Origin: Pseudobutyrivibrio sp. | Lineage (GTDB): Bacteria; Bacillota; Clostridia; Lachnospirales; Lachnospiraceae | Length of the DNA stretch: 32,608 nt | NCBI GenBank assembly: GCA_017934625.1 | Contig: JAGBJE010000138.1 | Location: forward strand, 1-32,608 | Direction of reading: 5' to 3' | Shown here: positions 14,678 through 22,370 of the stretch, in pieces | Position numbering within the stretch: position 1 is the first letter of the stretch | Layout: every line of letters starts with the position of its first letter | Program-made: the position numbers and the translations under genes | The notes under the pieces: model-generated | Databases searched by the model: none | Told to the model about the DNA's origin: nothing | What the model saw: only the letters and a program-made list of their open reading frames with translations

Positions 14678-16078
14678 TTATAATCTGAAATATTCTACTG
14701 CATTTCCACCGCATATACGTTTTATCATGCTACATAAATACGATAGGTCTGCGGGGTACTCGCCTGACTCTACCCAGGTGCCAATTTTGTTGCAAAGGAT
14801 GCGACGGTAGAGCTCATGGCGTGGGAATGACAGAAAGCTGCGTGAGTCTGTAAGCATTCCTACGGATGTGGAAATAAGCCCTGCGTCAGACATTGCTTCT
14901 ATCTGGCGCTCCATTCCGTTTTTGTGATCGCAGAACCACCATGCTGCACCAAGCTGTACCTTTCCTTTAATGCCATGTTCGTTGCTGCAAAATGTTGATG
15001 CCATTACTGCAAGCATTTCTGTATCCTTTGGGTTAAGGCAGTAAAGAATTGTTTTTGGCAATTCGTCATTTTCATCCATTGCAGATAGGACTGCTGCAAG
15101 CTGTGGAGCGTAGGCAAAATCTGCCATAGCATCAAAGCCTGTGTCAGCTCCAAGGAATTCATAAAAACGCTTGGAATTGTTTCTGATAGCACCAATGTGA
15201 AGCTGCATTACGATACCAGCTTTACTGTATTCCTTTCCAAGCTCTGTAAGAATATAGCCCTTAAATTTACCGATTTCCTCTTCACTTAAGGTTGCCGATG
15301 CAAGTCCTTTTTTGAATATGTTATCAACCTCAGCTTCTGAAGCCTTAACGTAAAACAATCCTTCTAAGCTGTGATCTGACACACGGCATCCATTATCAGT
15401 GAAGAATTTCAACCTGATACTAAGGGCCTTAAGCAGTGATTTAACATCTGTAATCTGAAGTCCTGCTACTCCACCTAGCTTTTCAATGTATGTGGCAAAT
15501 TCAGGCTTTTCGATTCCCATGGCCTTCTCTGGTCTAAAGCTTGGAAGTACCTTTATCTCAAAGCCATCCTCTCTAATCTTTTTATGCCACTCCAATGAAT
15601 CGGCAGGGTCATCTGTGGTACATAAGACAGACACATTTTGCATTCTTAGGAGGTTTCTTACTGAGTACTCCTTTGTCTTTAGCATAGCATTACATTTATC
15701 CCAAATATCCTGTGCAGTTTCAGGATTAAGCGGGGTTGTAATACCAAAGTAGCGCTGTAGCTCTAAATGAGTCCAGTGGTACAAAGGATTCCCAATAAGA
15801 TTTTGTACAGTGTCTGCCCATGCCACAAATTTATCAAAAGGTGCCCCATCACCTGTGATAAGCCTTTCAGATATTCCGTTTGCTCGCATGGCACGCCACT
15901 TGTAGTGGTCACCACCAAGCCAAACCTCTGCCATATTGTCAAAGCATCTGTCCTCGTATATTTCCTTAGGACTTAGATGATTGTGATAGTCTATGATAGG
16001 TGCTTTCTCCACCTCGTTAAAAAGGGCCTTTGCAGTATCATTAGTGAGCAAAAAATCCTTATCCATAAATGCCATCAT
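14678..16078 (-). CDS. uxaC: Glucuronate isomerase (uronate isomerase)
   Basis: The 466-residue protein belongs to the UxaC family of metal-dependent TIM-barrel isomerases that convert D-glucuronate to D-fructuronate (and galacturonate to tagaturonate). The metal-binding His32-x-His34 lies in IIDYHNHLSP near the N-terminus, and the C-terminal SVGMLTDSRSFLSFPRHELYRRILC is characteristic. Length is as usual for the family. The ATG at 16078 overlaps the TGA of uxuB in ATGA, a coupled start; ATGs 1 and 4 codons further in are alternatives. It is the first step of the pathway encoded by the five-gene operon, although fourth in gene order. Confidence 0.95.
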   Translation of the reverse strand: MMAFMDKDFLLTNDTAKALFNEVEKAPIIDYHNHLSPKEIYEDRCFDNMAEVWLGGDHYKWRAMRANGISERLITGDGAPFDKFVAWADTVQNLIGNPLYHWTHLELQRYFGITTPLNPETAQDIWDKCNAMLKTKEYSVRNLLRMQNVSVLCTTDDPADSLEWHKKIREDGFEIKVLPSFRPEKAMGIEKPEFATYIEKLGGVAGLQITDVKSLLKALSIRLKFFTDNGCRVSDHSLEGLFYVKASEAEVDNIFKKGLASATLSEEEIGKFKGYILTELGKEYSKAGIVMQLHIGAIRNNSKRFYEFLGADTGFDAMADFAYAPQLAAVLSAMDENDELPKTILYCLNPKDTEMLAVMASTFCSNEHGIKGKVQLGAAWWFCDHKNGMERQIEAMSDAGLISTSVGMLTDSRSFLSFPRHELYRRILCNKIGTWVESGEYPADLSYLCSMIKRICGGNAVEYFRL

Positions 16079-17571
16079 AGCTTTTCAAGTTCCTTTCTCA
16101 CATTGCCCTTGCCCTGTAATCTTACGTATATTTCCAGTACTCTTGCTGCAAGGTTATCCTCGTACAAATCTACGCCAAACACATCTGTCCTCTTAAGTAC
16201 ATCCTTTGCAGGCATACCCTTAAGCTCATCTAACAATGGGTCCGGGCTTTGCTCAAATGGATTGCCATCATCATCCTTACCCTCTAAGTATCTTAAGTAT
16301 CCAGCAAGAACAAATGGAATGATTTTTAGCTTGTCTGTTCCAAGTGATGAATTAGCTCTGTATGCTTTGATAGTCTCACCAAATCTGATAGGAAGCTTCT
16401 GTGATGTGTCACAGGCAATACGCTGTGGTGTATCTGGCATGAAAGGATTTGGAAGACGCTTTGTAAGTACTGCATCCAGGAAATCCTCTGGTGAAATTAC
16501 CCCAGGATTTACAACAGTCTTCATGCCCTCTTCCTTACCAAGGATTGTTACCATTTTCTTTAAGGCCTTATCATTCATCTCATCATGGATAGTCTTGTAA
16601 CCAAGTAAACAGCCATAGATTGCAAGAGCTGTGTGAAGAGGATTGAGGCATGTGCACACCTTCATCTTCTCTGTCTTATCTACTGTGATTCTATCTGTAA
16701 ATAGGATGCCTCCTTTTTCAAGGGCTGGGCGTCCGTTAGGGAACAAATCCTCAATTACAAGATACTCTGTTTCCTCCGCATTTACGAAGTTAGCAACATA
16801 AGTATTCTTAGTAGTTACAATAGGCTCTGCACCTTCTACTCCATCTTCGATTAACATCTTCTTAACAGTGTCATCAGGACGTGGGGTAATCTTATCAATC
16901 ATTGTAAGAGGGAATGCCACAAGCTGTGGATTCTCAAGATATGCAATAAAATCAGCCTCGCATTTGCCTTCCTTGAACCATTCCTTGGCAAGCTCTAAAA
17001 CTGCTCCCTTCAGCTTGTCTCCATTGTGAGAGCAATTGTCCATACTTACGATGGAGATAGGAAGTGCACCTACCTTGAATCTCTCTAAAATAAGGCCAAC
17101 AACCTTTGACATATAAGCCTTTGTCTTATAGCCCTTTTCAGTGATTGTAAAGCTTACCATCTGAAGAGATGGTGCTCTGAAAATCTCTCTTAATCTTTCG
17201 ATTTCTTTTTCATTATCCTCGTCAAGAATGCATGACTCTGCAATAGAGCCTACTACCTTCTTTTCTACTGTTCCATCAGCCTTAAGAGTGGCAAGAATGC
17301 TTAGGTCATCACAAGGTCTATTGTATTTTTCGATGATTTCGTAATCATAGCCCTCCGCTACAATAAGGCCTGTATCAAGAGTGCCATCATCTAAAAGCTT
17401 ATCAACTACATTTGCCTGAAATGCTCTAAATATGTTTCCTGCACCAAAGTGAATCCATGTAGGATTTTGCTTCGTATTTGCGATAATTTTTTCTCTATCA
17501 TAATCCGGGAGCTTATAACCCTTTGACTCCCAGGCGGTTCTGTCTTTTATACCTTCGTTTGTTAGTTTCAT
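16075..17571 (-). CDS. uxuB: Fructuronate reductase (mannitol dehydrogenase family)
   Basis: The 498-residue protein has the N-terminal NAD-binding loop HFGAGNIFRAF (residues 41-51) and the long C-terminal helical domain of the mannitol dehydrogenase family. In this operon, with isomerase and mannonate dehydratase as neighbours, reduction of D-fructuronate to D-mannonate by NADH is the expected reaction; tagaturonate reductase (UxaB) is the family alternative, but no altronate dehydratase is present. The frame is open 22 codons further upstream into uxuA; I choose the ATG at 17571 because AGGAG lies seven bases before it and it leaves a 10-bp gap. Its stop overlaps the uxaC start by four bases. 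Confidence 0.9.
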   Translation of the reverse strand: MKLTNEGIKDRTAWESKGYKLPDYDREKIIANTKQNPTWIHFGAGNIFRAFQANVVDKLLDDGTLDTGLIVAEGYDYEIIEKYNRPCDDLSILATLKADGTVEKKVVGSIAESCILDEDNEKEIERLREIFRAPSLQMVSFTITEKGYKTKAYMSKVVGLILERFKVGALPISIVSMDNCSHNGDKLKGAVLELAKEWFKEGKCEADFIAYLENPQLVAFPLTMIDKITPRPDDTVKKMLIEDGVEGAEPIVTTKNTYVANFVNAEETEYLVIEDLFPNGRPALEKGGILFTDRITVDKTEKMKVCTCLNPLHTALAIYGCLLGYKTIHDEMNDKALKKMVTILGKEEGMKTVVNPGVISPEDFLDAVLTKRLPNPFMPDTPQRIACDTSQKLPIRFGETIKAYRANSSLGTDKLKIIPFVLAGYLRYLEGKDDDGNPFEQSPDPLLDELKGMPAKDVLKRTDVFGVDLYEDNLAARVLEIYVRLQGKGNVRKELEKL

Positions 17572-17581
17572 ACTAATTCTC

Positions 17582-18649
17582 CTATTTGTTGCTTTTCTCA
17601 ATAGCTTCCCATAGTCCGTTGATATAGGCGGCACCAAGTGCTCTGTCGTAGAGGCCGTAGCCAGGCATTGCCTTTTCGCCCCATATCATACGGCCATGGT
17701 CTGGGCGAATTGGTCCTGTAAAGCCTATATCATAAAGTGCTTTTACGATTTCATACATGTCGAAGCTTCCATCAGAAGAAAGATGTGCAGCCTCCTCGAA
17801 ATCTGTTGGAGAATTAAACTTAAGATTTCTTACATGTGCAAAATGGATACGTCCCTTTAGGCTTCTAATCATATCTGGCAAATCATTCTCTAAGTTTGTA
17901 CCATAAGAACCAGAACAGAAGGTGACGCCATTATGTGGATTATCTACCATCTTCATCATCCTATGGATGTTTTCTTTATTGATGATGATACGTGGCAAAC
18001 CAAACACAGGCCATGCTGGATCATCTGGATGTATAGCCATGTTGATGTCATACTGGTCACATACTGGCATGATTCTCTCAAGGAAGTATTTCAGATTCTC
18101 AAATAAATCCTCATCTGTAATATCCTTATACTCATCAAACAGCTCCTTAACATGAGCAAGTCGATCTGGCTCCCAGCCTGGCATAACAGTACCATTAGTA
18201 TCAGCTGAAATAGATTCAAACATCTTCTCAGGAACCAATGCATCTACAGCCTCCTGAGTGTACGCAAGCACTGTTGAGCCATCTGCTCTTTTTCTTGCAA
18301 GCTCTGTTCTTGTCCAATCAAACACTGGCATAAAATTATAGCAAACCAGGTGAATATCCTCTTCGCCTAAGTTCTTAAGTGTCTCAATATAATTATCAAT
18401 AAGCTCATCACGACTTGGCTTGCCCAGCTTAATATCCTCATGAACATTTACACTTTCAATTCCAGCTATCTTAAGGCCTGCCGACTCCACCTGTTCCTTA
18501 AGGGCATGGATACGTTCACGGCTCCACACCTCACCTGGCTTAGTATCATAAAGTGTTGTGATTACGCCATGTACTCCAGGTATCTGTCTAATCTGCTCAA
18601 GAGTTACGGTATCAAAATCCTTTCCGTACCATCTAAGTGTCATTTCCAT
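17582..18649 (-). CDS. uxuA: Mannonate dehydratase
   Basis: The 355-residue TIM-barrel enzyme removes water from D-mannonate to give 2-keto-3-deoxygluconate, using a divalent metal. Family features include AIHPDDPAWPVFGLPR (His207 onwards), TFCSGSYGTN (Cys245) and IHFAHVRN (His272). The length matches Firmicute UxuA, which is shorter than the 394-residue E. coli form. The open frame runs further upstream, but the ATG at 18649 overlaps the kdgA stop in TAATG and is preceded by AGGAGG inside kdgA, so translational coupling sets the start. Confidence 0.95.
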   Translation of the reverse strand: MEMTLRWYGKDFDTVTLEQIRQIPGVHGVITTLYDTKPGEVWSRERIHALKEQVESAGLKIAGIESVNVHEDIKLGKPSRDELIDNYIETLKNLGEEDIHLVCYNFMPVFDWTRTELARKRADGSTVLAYTQEAVDALVPEKMFESISADTNGTVMPGWEPDRLAHVKELFDEYKDITDEDLFENLKYFLERIMPVCDQYDINMAIHPDDPAWPVFGLPRIIINKENIHRMMKMVDNPHNGVTFCSGSYGTNLENDLPDMIRSLKGRIHFAHVRNLKFNSPTDFEEAAHLSSDGSFDMYEIVKALYDIGFTGPIRPDHGRMIWGEKAMPGYGLYDRALGAAYINGLWEAIEKSNK

Positions 18650-19290
18650 TAAGCACGTACCTCCTTTACGATATCCGCTGCCTCGTGGGTTAGGGTCTCG
18701 ATTTTTTCGAAGTCGCCGCTTGCAATCATGTCTCCTTTGACCATCCAGGTACCGCCGCAGGCTACGATGCGATTGCATTTTAGGTAGTCTCTTACGTTGT
18801 CTTTGTTAATGCCACCTGTTGGCATAAAATTAAGCTTTGTATATGGTGCTGCCACAGCCTTTATCATTGGAAGACCACCTGCTGGCTCAGCTGGGAAAAA
18901 CTTTACAAAATCAAGGCCAAGCTCCATAGCCTGCTCCATCTCACCAGGAGTCTGCACACCTGGGCACACTGGATATCCCTTTTCAATACAGTAATTAACA
19001 ACCTTTGGATTAAAGCCTGGTGCTACAATAAACTTTGCACCGGCAGCCATTGCTCTATCAGCCTGCTCGCAGGTAAGCACAGTGCCTGCACCTACAAGCA
19101 TATCTGGGAATTCCTTCGCCATAATTCTTATAGCTTCCTCTGCTGCATCTGTTCTAAAGGTTACCTCTGCTGCTGGAAGTCCCCCCTTCATGAGAGCTTC
19201 CCCTAATGCCTTTGCATCCTTTGCATCCTCAAGAACTACCACAGGAATAATGCCTATCTCTTGAAATTTTGCTTTTATCTCATCATACAT
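18649..19290 (-). CDS. kdgA: 2-dehydro-3-deoxyphosphogluconate (KDPG) aldolase
   Basis: The 213-residue class I aldolase cleaves KDPG to pyruvate and glyceraldehyde-3-phosphate. The general base is Glu42 in AAEVTFRT, the Schiff-base lysine is Lys130 in DFVKFFPAE, and GAGTVLT and PTGGI bind substrate and phosphate. The length equals E. coli Eda. AAAGGAG eight bases before the ATG at 19290 fixes the start; a longer open frame upstream is an intergenic artefact. It is the first gene of the operon even though it performs the last step. The promoter must lie in the 261-bp gap shared with the divergent AraC gene, but I see no convincing sigma-A boxes there, in keeping with activator control. Confidence 0.95.
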   Translation of the reverse strand: MYDEIKAKFQEIGIIPVVVLEDAKDAKALGEALMKGGLPAAEVTFRTDAAEEAIRIMAKEFPDMLVGAGTVLTCEQADRAMAAGAKFIVAPGFNPKVVNYCIEKGYPVCPGVQTPGEMEQAMELGLDFVKFFPAEPAGGLPMIKAVAAPYTKLNFMPTGGINKDNVRDYLKCNRIVACGGTWMVKGDMIASGDFEKIETLTHEAADIVKEVRA

Positions 19291-19451
19291 TTTTCTATCT
19301 CCTTTAAAATTTCTACATTTATCATACCTTCCAAGGCCTTCTGCGCCCATTGTCACCCTTGCGCCGTATATTGCATTTATTGCGGTAGTATGGTAATTTG
19401 AAGTAAGCAAGTCTTTCTCAACCTTGGCAAGCGCGAGGAAGATATGACCAT

Positions 19452-19502
19452 CATTTTCCGAATGCAATGCAGGAAAATGTTGGTCTAGTAAGCGAAGCTT
19501 AC
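19452..19502. promoter_or_regulatory. Two inverted repeats in the kdgA-araC divergent intergenic region
   Basis: CATTTTCC (19452-19459) and GGAAAATG (19472-19479) form a perfect 8-bp dyad with 12-base spacer; GTAAGC / GCTTAC (19488-19493, 19497-19502) form a second with 3-base spacer. They lie 50-100 bp before the regulator's ATG. The first could be an AraC operator; alternatively the stretch 19400-19550, which is GC-richer than its surroundings, is a dispersed repeat. Confidence 0.4.
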
Positions 19503-19551
19503 ATTTGGGAGATGGCTTGCGGGAGCACGGAGTATTTGGAGAGACTTGCAT

Positions 19552-20436
19552 ATGAAAAAAAATCTGAAATCGGAATTTAGTACAAGACAATATATGATAT
19601 CCAGGGATTACGAGATTTATTACTACAGTGATAAAAAGATCCCTGCGGTGGCTGCACATACCCATGATTACTATGAATTTTATTTCTTTATTGATGGGCA
19701 TATTGTTATGCACATAGATGGGAAGGAATTTACGCCTACTCCAGGTACACTTATTGTAATTCCACCTAGGATGAAGCATTTTGCAAGACTGGTTGATGGG
19801 TCTATTTTTTATCGTAGATTTGTATTTTGGGTTACAAGAGATTTCTTAGACAGCCTGGCAAATATTTCTAATGATTATAATTATTTAGCTGATAAGACTT
19901 TAGATGATAAGTTCTTCATTCATAAATTTACAGATATTGAATTTAATACCATTCAGGGTAAAGGCTTTACCCTGATAGATGAGATTCACTCCAATAGATT
20001 TGGACGTGATGCAAAGATTCTATTATCAGTAAGTGATTTTATTCTTTCGGTTAATCGTATGGTGTATGAATCCCTTAATCCGGTGGCAACCAGCACGGAT
20101 TCTGATACGCTGTACCAAAGCATCATCCTCTACATTGAAAACCATATAGATGAGAATCTGTCATTGGATGAACTATCAGAGAAGCTACACGTAAGCAAGT
20201 TCCACATATCACATATTTTTACTGAGACCTGTGGCATCCCGCTTCACAAATATATAATTAAAAAGCGTCTTGATATGTGTAGAGATGCAATTCTTAGTGG
20301 GGCAGATATTACCACGGTAGCAACCTCCTACGGCTTTAGTGATTATTCTGTTTTCTATAGAGCTTTCATCAAGGAATATGGAAAATCTCCCAAGAAATAT
20401 AAGGATGAGATATTTAGAAAAACAAGGATTGATTAA
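19552..20436 (+). CDS. AraC-family transcriptional regulator with cupin sensor, probable uronate regulator
   Basis: The 294-residue protein has an N-terminal cupin-like sugar-sensing domain (AHTHDYYEFYFFIDG and TLIVIPPRMKHF, about 34-80) and a C-terminal pair of HTH motifs (about 185-285, with SLDELSEKLHVSKFHISHIF and ATSYGFSDYSVFYRAFIKEY). These proteins usually activate neighbouring sugar genes on ligand binding. It diverges from the kdgA-uxuA-uxuB-uxaC-kdgK operon, so control of that operon by glucuronate or an intermediate is the likely role. A TTG six bases earlier would lie too close to the GGAG ribosome site, so the ATG at 19552 is preferred. Its last codons are inside the arm of the terminator hairpin. 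Confidence 0.9.
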   Translation: MKKNLKSEFSTRQYMISRDYEIYYYSDKKIPAVAAHTHDYYEFYFFIDGHIVMHIDGKEFTPTPGTLIVIPPRMKHFARLVDGSIFYRRFVFWVTRDFLDSLANISNDYNYLADKTLDDKFFIHKFTDIEFNTIQGKGFTLIDEIHSNRFGRDAKILLSVSDFILSVNRMVYESLNPVATSTDSDTLYQSIILYIENHIDENLSLDELSEKLHVSKFHISHIFTETCGIPLHKYIIKKRLDMCRDAILSGADITTVATSYGFSDYSVFYRAFIKEYGKSPKKYKDEIFRKTRID

Positions 20437-20463
20437 CAGCATACCTGTTAATCAATCCTTGTT
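20421..20463. terminator. Bidirectional terminator, 19-bp perfect stem
   Basis: Positions 20421-20439 pair perfectly with 20445-20463 around the loop CATAC. On the minus side TTTTTC follows (AACAAGG arm runs into TTTTTCTAAATAT); on the plus side TATTTTA follows. The AraC gene's final codons and TAA lie in the left arm. It serves both the AraC gene and the convergent hypothetical gene. Confidence 0.9.
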
Positions 20464-20467
20464 TATT

Positions 20468-20845
20468 TTAAAGTGTAATCTTATTTCGTTCTTTGCGCAA
20501 TTGTTTGAGCTGGGCAACGCTCATCATTTTTTTAGGTCGTTTAGTGTATTTTATTTTAAGCTCTTCAGGCTTGTACATCTTCATTATACCGGTGTAGGTA
20601 ATAAGTGTACCATCAGATTTGGTAACACATCTTCTATCAATATGGATATGGTAGGTAGAAACAGAACCATTGATAATAAGCTCTGCTATACCTTTGTCGT
20701 CATTGATTTCACCACTGAGCACTTTTGACTGAAAGGTATATATATCCATGATAGTATAGGTATTATCTTTAAGTTTTGATCTCATGGCCTTGGCCGCTTC
20801 TATTGTCTCACGGTCGGGACCATTTATTGTAAATCTGTTGCCCAC
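20468..20845 (-). CDS. Hypothetical protein of 125 residues
   Basis: I do not recognise this protein. It starts at GTG 20845 with GAGAGG five bases upstream. The first part is mixed alpha/beta (INGPDRETIEAAKAMRSKL, then strands such as AELIINGSVSTYHIHIDRR), and the C-terminus is strongly basic with many lysines and arginines (KIKYTKRPKKMM and KQLRKERNKITL), suggesting nucleic acid or membrane-surface contact. There is no signal peptide, membrane helix or cysteine pair. It is a single gene between the YesN gene (99 bp away) and the shared terminator; the upstream gap contains the dyad AGTGT-N7-ACACT but no convincing sigma-A boxes. Codon use looks like that of the neighbours. Confidence 0.7.
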   Translation of the reverse strand: MGNRFTINGPDRETIEAAKAMRSKLKDNTYTIMDIYTFQSKVLSGEINDDKGIAELIINGSVSTYHIHIDRRCVTKSDGTLITYTGIMKMYKPEELKIKYTKRPKKMMSVAQLKQLRKERNKITL

Positions 20846-20944
20846 TTTAACCTCTCAAGTAATCCAAACGTTATAAAAGAAATTATTTTTGAACCGCAAG
20901 TGTTAATTGTACACTATAATTATTATTTAGTCTACTCAAAAATT

Positions 20945-22360
20945 CTATAGTCTTGCATTTTTTCTGTATTCGCTAGGGGATACCCCCACAAATGCTTTAA
21001 AGCTTTTCATGAAGTGCTTTTCATTATCATACCCCACTTTTACAGAAATTTCATTCACTTTCATATCTGTTTCAGAAAGTAAGCGCTTGGCCTCCCCCAT
21101 TCTAAGCTCCTTAACATAGGTGACAAAGTTTGTTCCAGTGATATTTTTAAACTCTGCTGAAAACAAGGAATAGTTCATTGATATATGGTTGCTTACAACA
21201 GCCATATTCAAATCCCTAGCGTAATTCTCATTAATGTATGCAATAGCCTCATTTATCTTGGCAGTAGTTTGGTCAACATCTAAAGCTTCACTTAGCTGAG
21301 CTTGCATATCTAAAACAAAGCTGATAAACCCTTCCCTGTAATTGCCTAGGCAATCTGTAGCAAATGGATTAATAAGCTTATCTGCCACAGTCATCTTGTA
21401 GGTGGCGGAAAACTCACCGACGAATTTGTTAATGGCATTCACAAAATCCTTTGGCGGTATCTGTCCACGAGTGGCTGCAATAAAAAATGAATCCCACTCC
21501 TTTTTTAAATCCTTTGGCCTGTCCACCCCCATAAGCTGAACTCTGGCACTGATTGCATTTGCATCAATGAGCTTTGCAGCTGTCTTCAAAAGTTCAGCGG
21601 GAACAGCTGGCAAATCATAGTCCACCATATTCATGTTTTGAAGAAAGGCTTCACCTCTTCTAGTGTAGGCTTGGGTGTAAGCTCTTTTTAAATCTGTTAT
21701 AGAAGAATAAACATCACTGATTCCAATATATTTTAGTCCCCCTACAGAAGCCAGGCTGTCCGAAGCAACAATATATACATTGCCCCCTTGAACACCTCGA
21801 AGAGTGATGCCAGAAACATTGCCTGCTTCAGCATTTGCCACCACTACTCTATACTCATCTCCAACCTCTCGTTGAAGAGTTTGTGCCAAAAGTAAAGTGT
21901 CCTCCTCTTTAGCATCCTTATCTCTAAGCATGTATTTAAGAAGCTGATTATCTAAAGCAATCAGCTTTTCCTTATCCTGAATTTGATGGTTAATCTCCTT
22001 GTCCAGCTTTTCAAGAATGGATTTAAGTTTTTCTCGCTCCACAGGCTTAAGAATGTATTCCCTCACGCCATGTCTCATCATCTCCACTGCGTAGGAAAAA
22101 TCATCATACCCACTGATGGCAACAGCCAGTGGGGGATTATCCAACTCCTGCATGGTCTGAACCAACTCAATGCCATTCATCTTTGGCATTCTGATGTCTG
22201 TAAAAACAACATCTATCGGTTCCTTAGATAAAACATCCATGGCACTTTGGCCATTGTTACACTCTATTACCTCTTCAACAGGGACACCACTTCGCTTTAT
22301 CATAGTAGCAATTCCTTGTCTGATAAGCTTTTCATCCTCTACTACTAAAACCTTCTTCAT
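20945..22360 (-). CDS. Response regulator, YesN type (REC plus AraC-type HTH)
   Basis: The 471-residue protein has an N-terminal receiver domain with phosphorylation site Asp55 (VVFTDIRMPKMNG), a poorly conserved central region and a C-terminal AraC double HTH (about 370-470, MAVVSNHISMNYSLFSAEF and ISVKVGYDNEKHFMKSFKAF). This is the partner of YesM-type kinases and typically activates carbohydrate transport and hydrolase genes. It starts 10 bp after the kinase gene with GAGGG as ribosome site. Likely targets are the adjacent solute-binding protein and glycoside phosphorylase genes, by analogy with the family. No clear terminator is seen after it. Confidence 0.92.
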   Translation of the reverse strand: MKKVLVVEDEKLIRQGIATMIKRSGVPVEEVIECNNGQSAMDVLSKEPIDVVFTDIRMPKMNGIELVQTMQELDNPPLAVAISGYDDFSYAVEMMRHGVREYILKPVEREKLKSILEKLDKEINHQIQDKEKLIALDNQLLKYMLRDKDAKEEDTLLLAQTLQREVGDEYRVVVANAEAGNVSGITLRGVQGGNVYIVASDSLASVGGLKYIGISDVYSSITDLKRAYTQAYTRRGEAFLQNMNMVDYDLPAVPAELLKTAAKLIDANAISARVQLMGVDRPKDLKKEWDSFFIAATRGQIPPKDFVNAINKFVGEFSATYKMTVADKLINPFATDCLGNYREGFISFVLDMQAQLSEALDVDQTTAKINEAIAYINENYARDLNMAVVSNHISMNYSLFSAEFKNITGTNFVTYVKELRMGEAKRLLSETDMKVNEISVKVGYDNEKHFMKSFKAFVGVSPSEYRKNARL

Positions 22361-22370
22361 ACATTACCCT

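Noticed and set aside
14565..14714. Possible 50-codon N-terminal extension of kdgK
   Set aside because: The extension runs through the four-hairpin repeat and into uxaC; the ATG at 14564 has a strong SD and starts the conserved kinase sequence.
17572..17637. Possible 22-codon extension of uxuB
   Set aside because: It overlaps the end of uxuA, has no ribosome site, and the ATG at 17571 has AGGAG at proper distance.
18650..18778. Possible 43-codon extension of uxuA
   Set aside because: It lies inside kdgA in another frame; the TAATG overlap and family length support the start at 18649.
19546..19551. TTG start two codons upstream for the AraC regulator
   Set aside because: Only four bases separate it from GGAG; the ATG at 19552 is better spaced.
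19291..19779. Possible 163-codon extension of kdgA
   Set aside because: It crosses the divergent intergenic region and the start of the AraC gene; KDPG aldolases are about 213 residues and AAAGGAG precedes the ATG at 19290.
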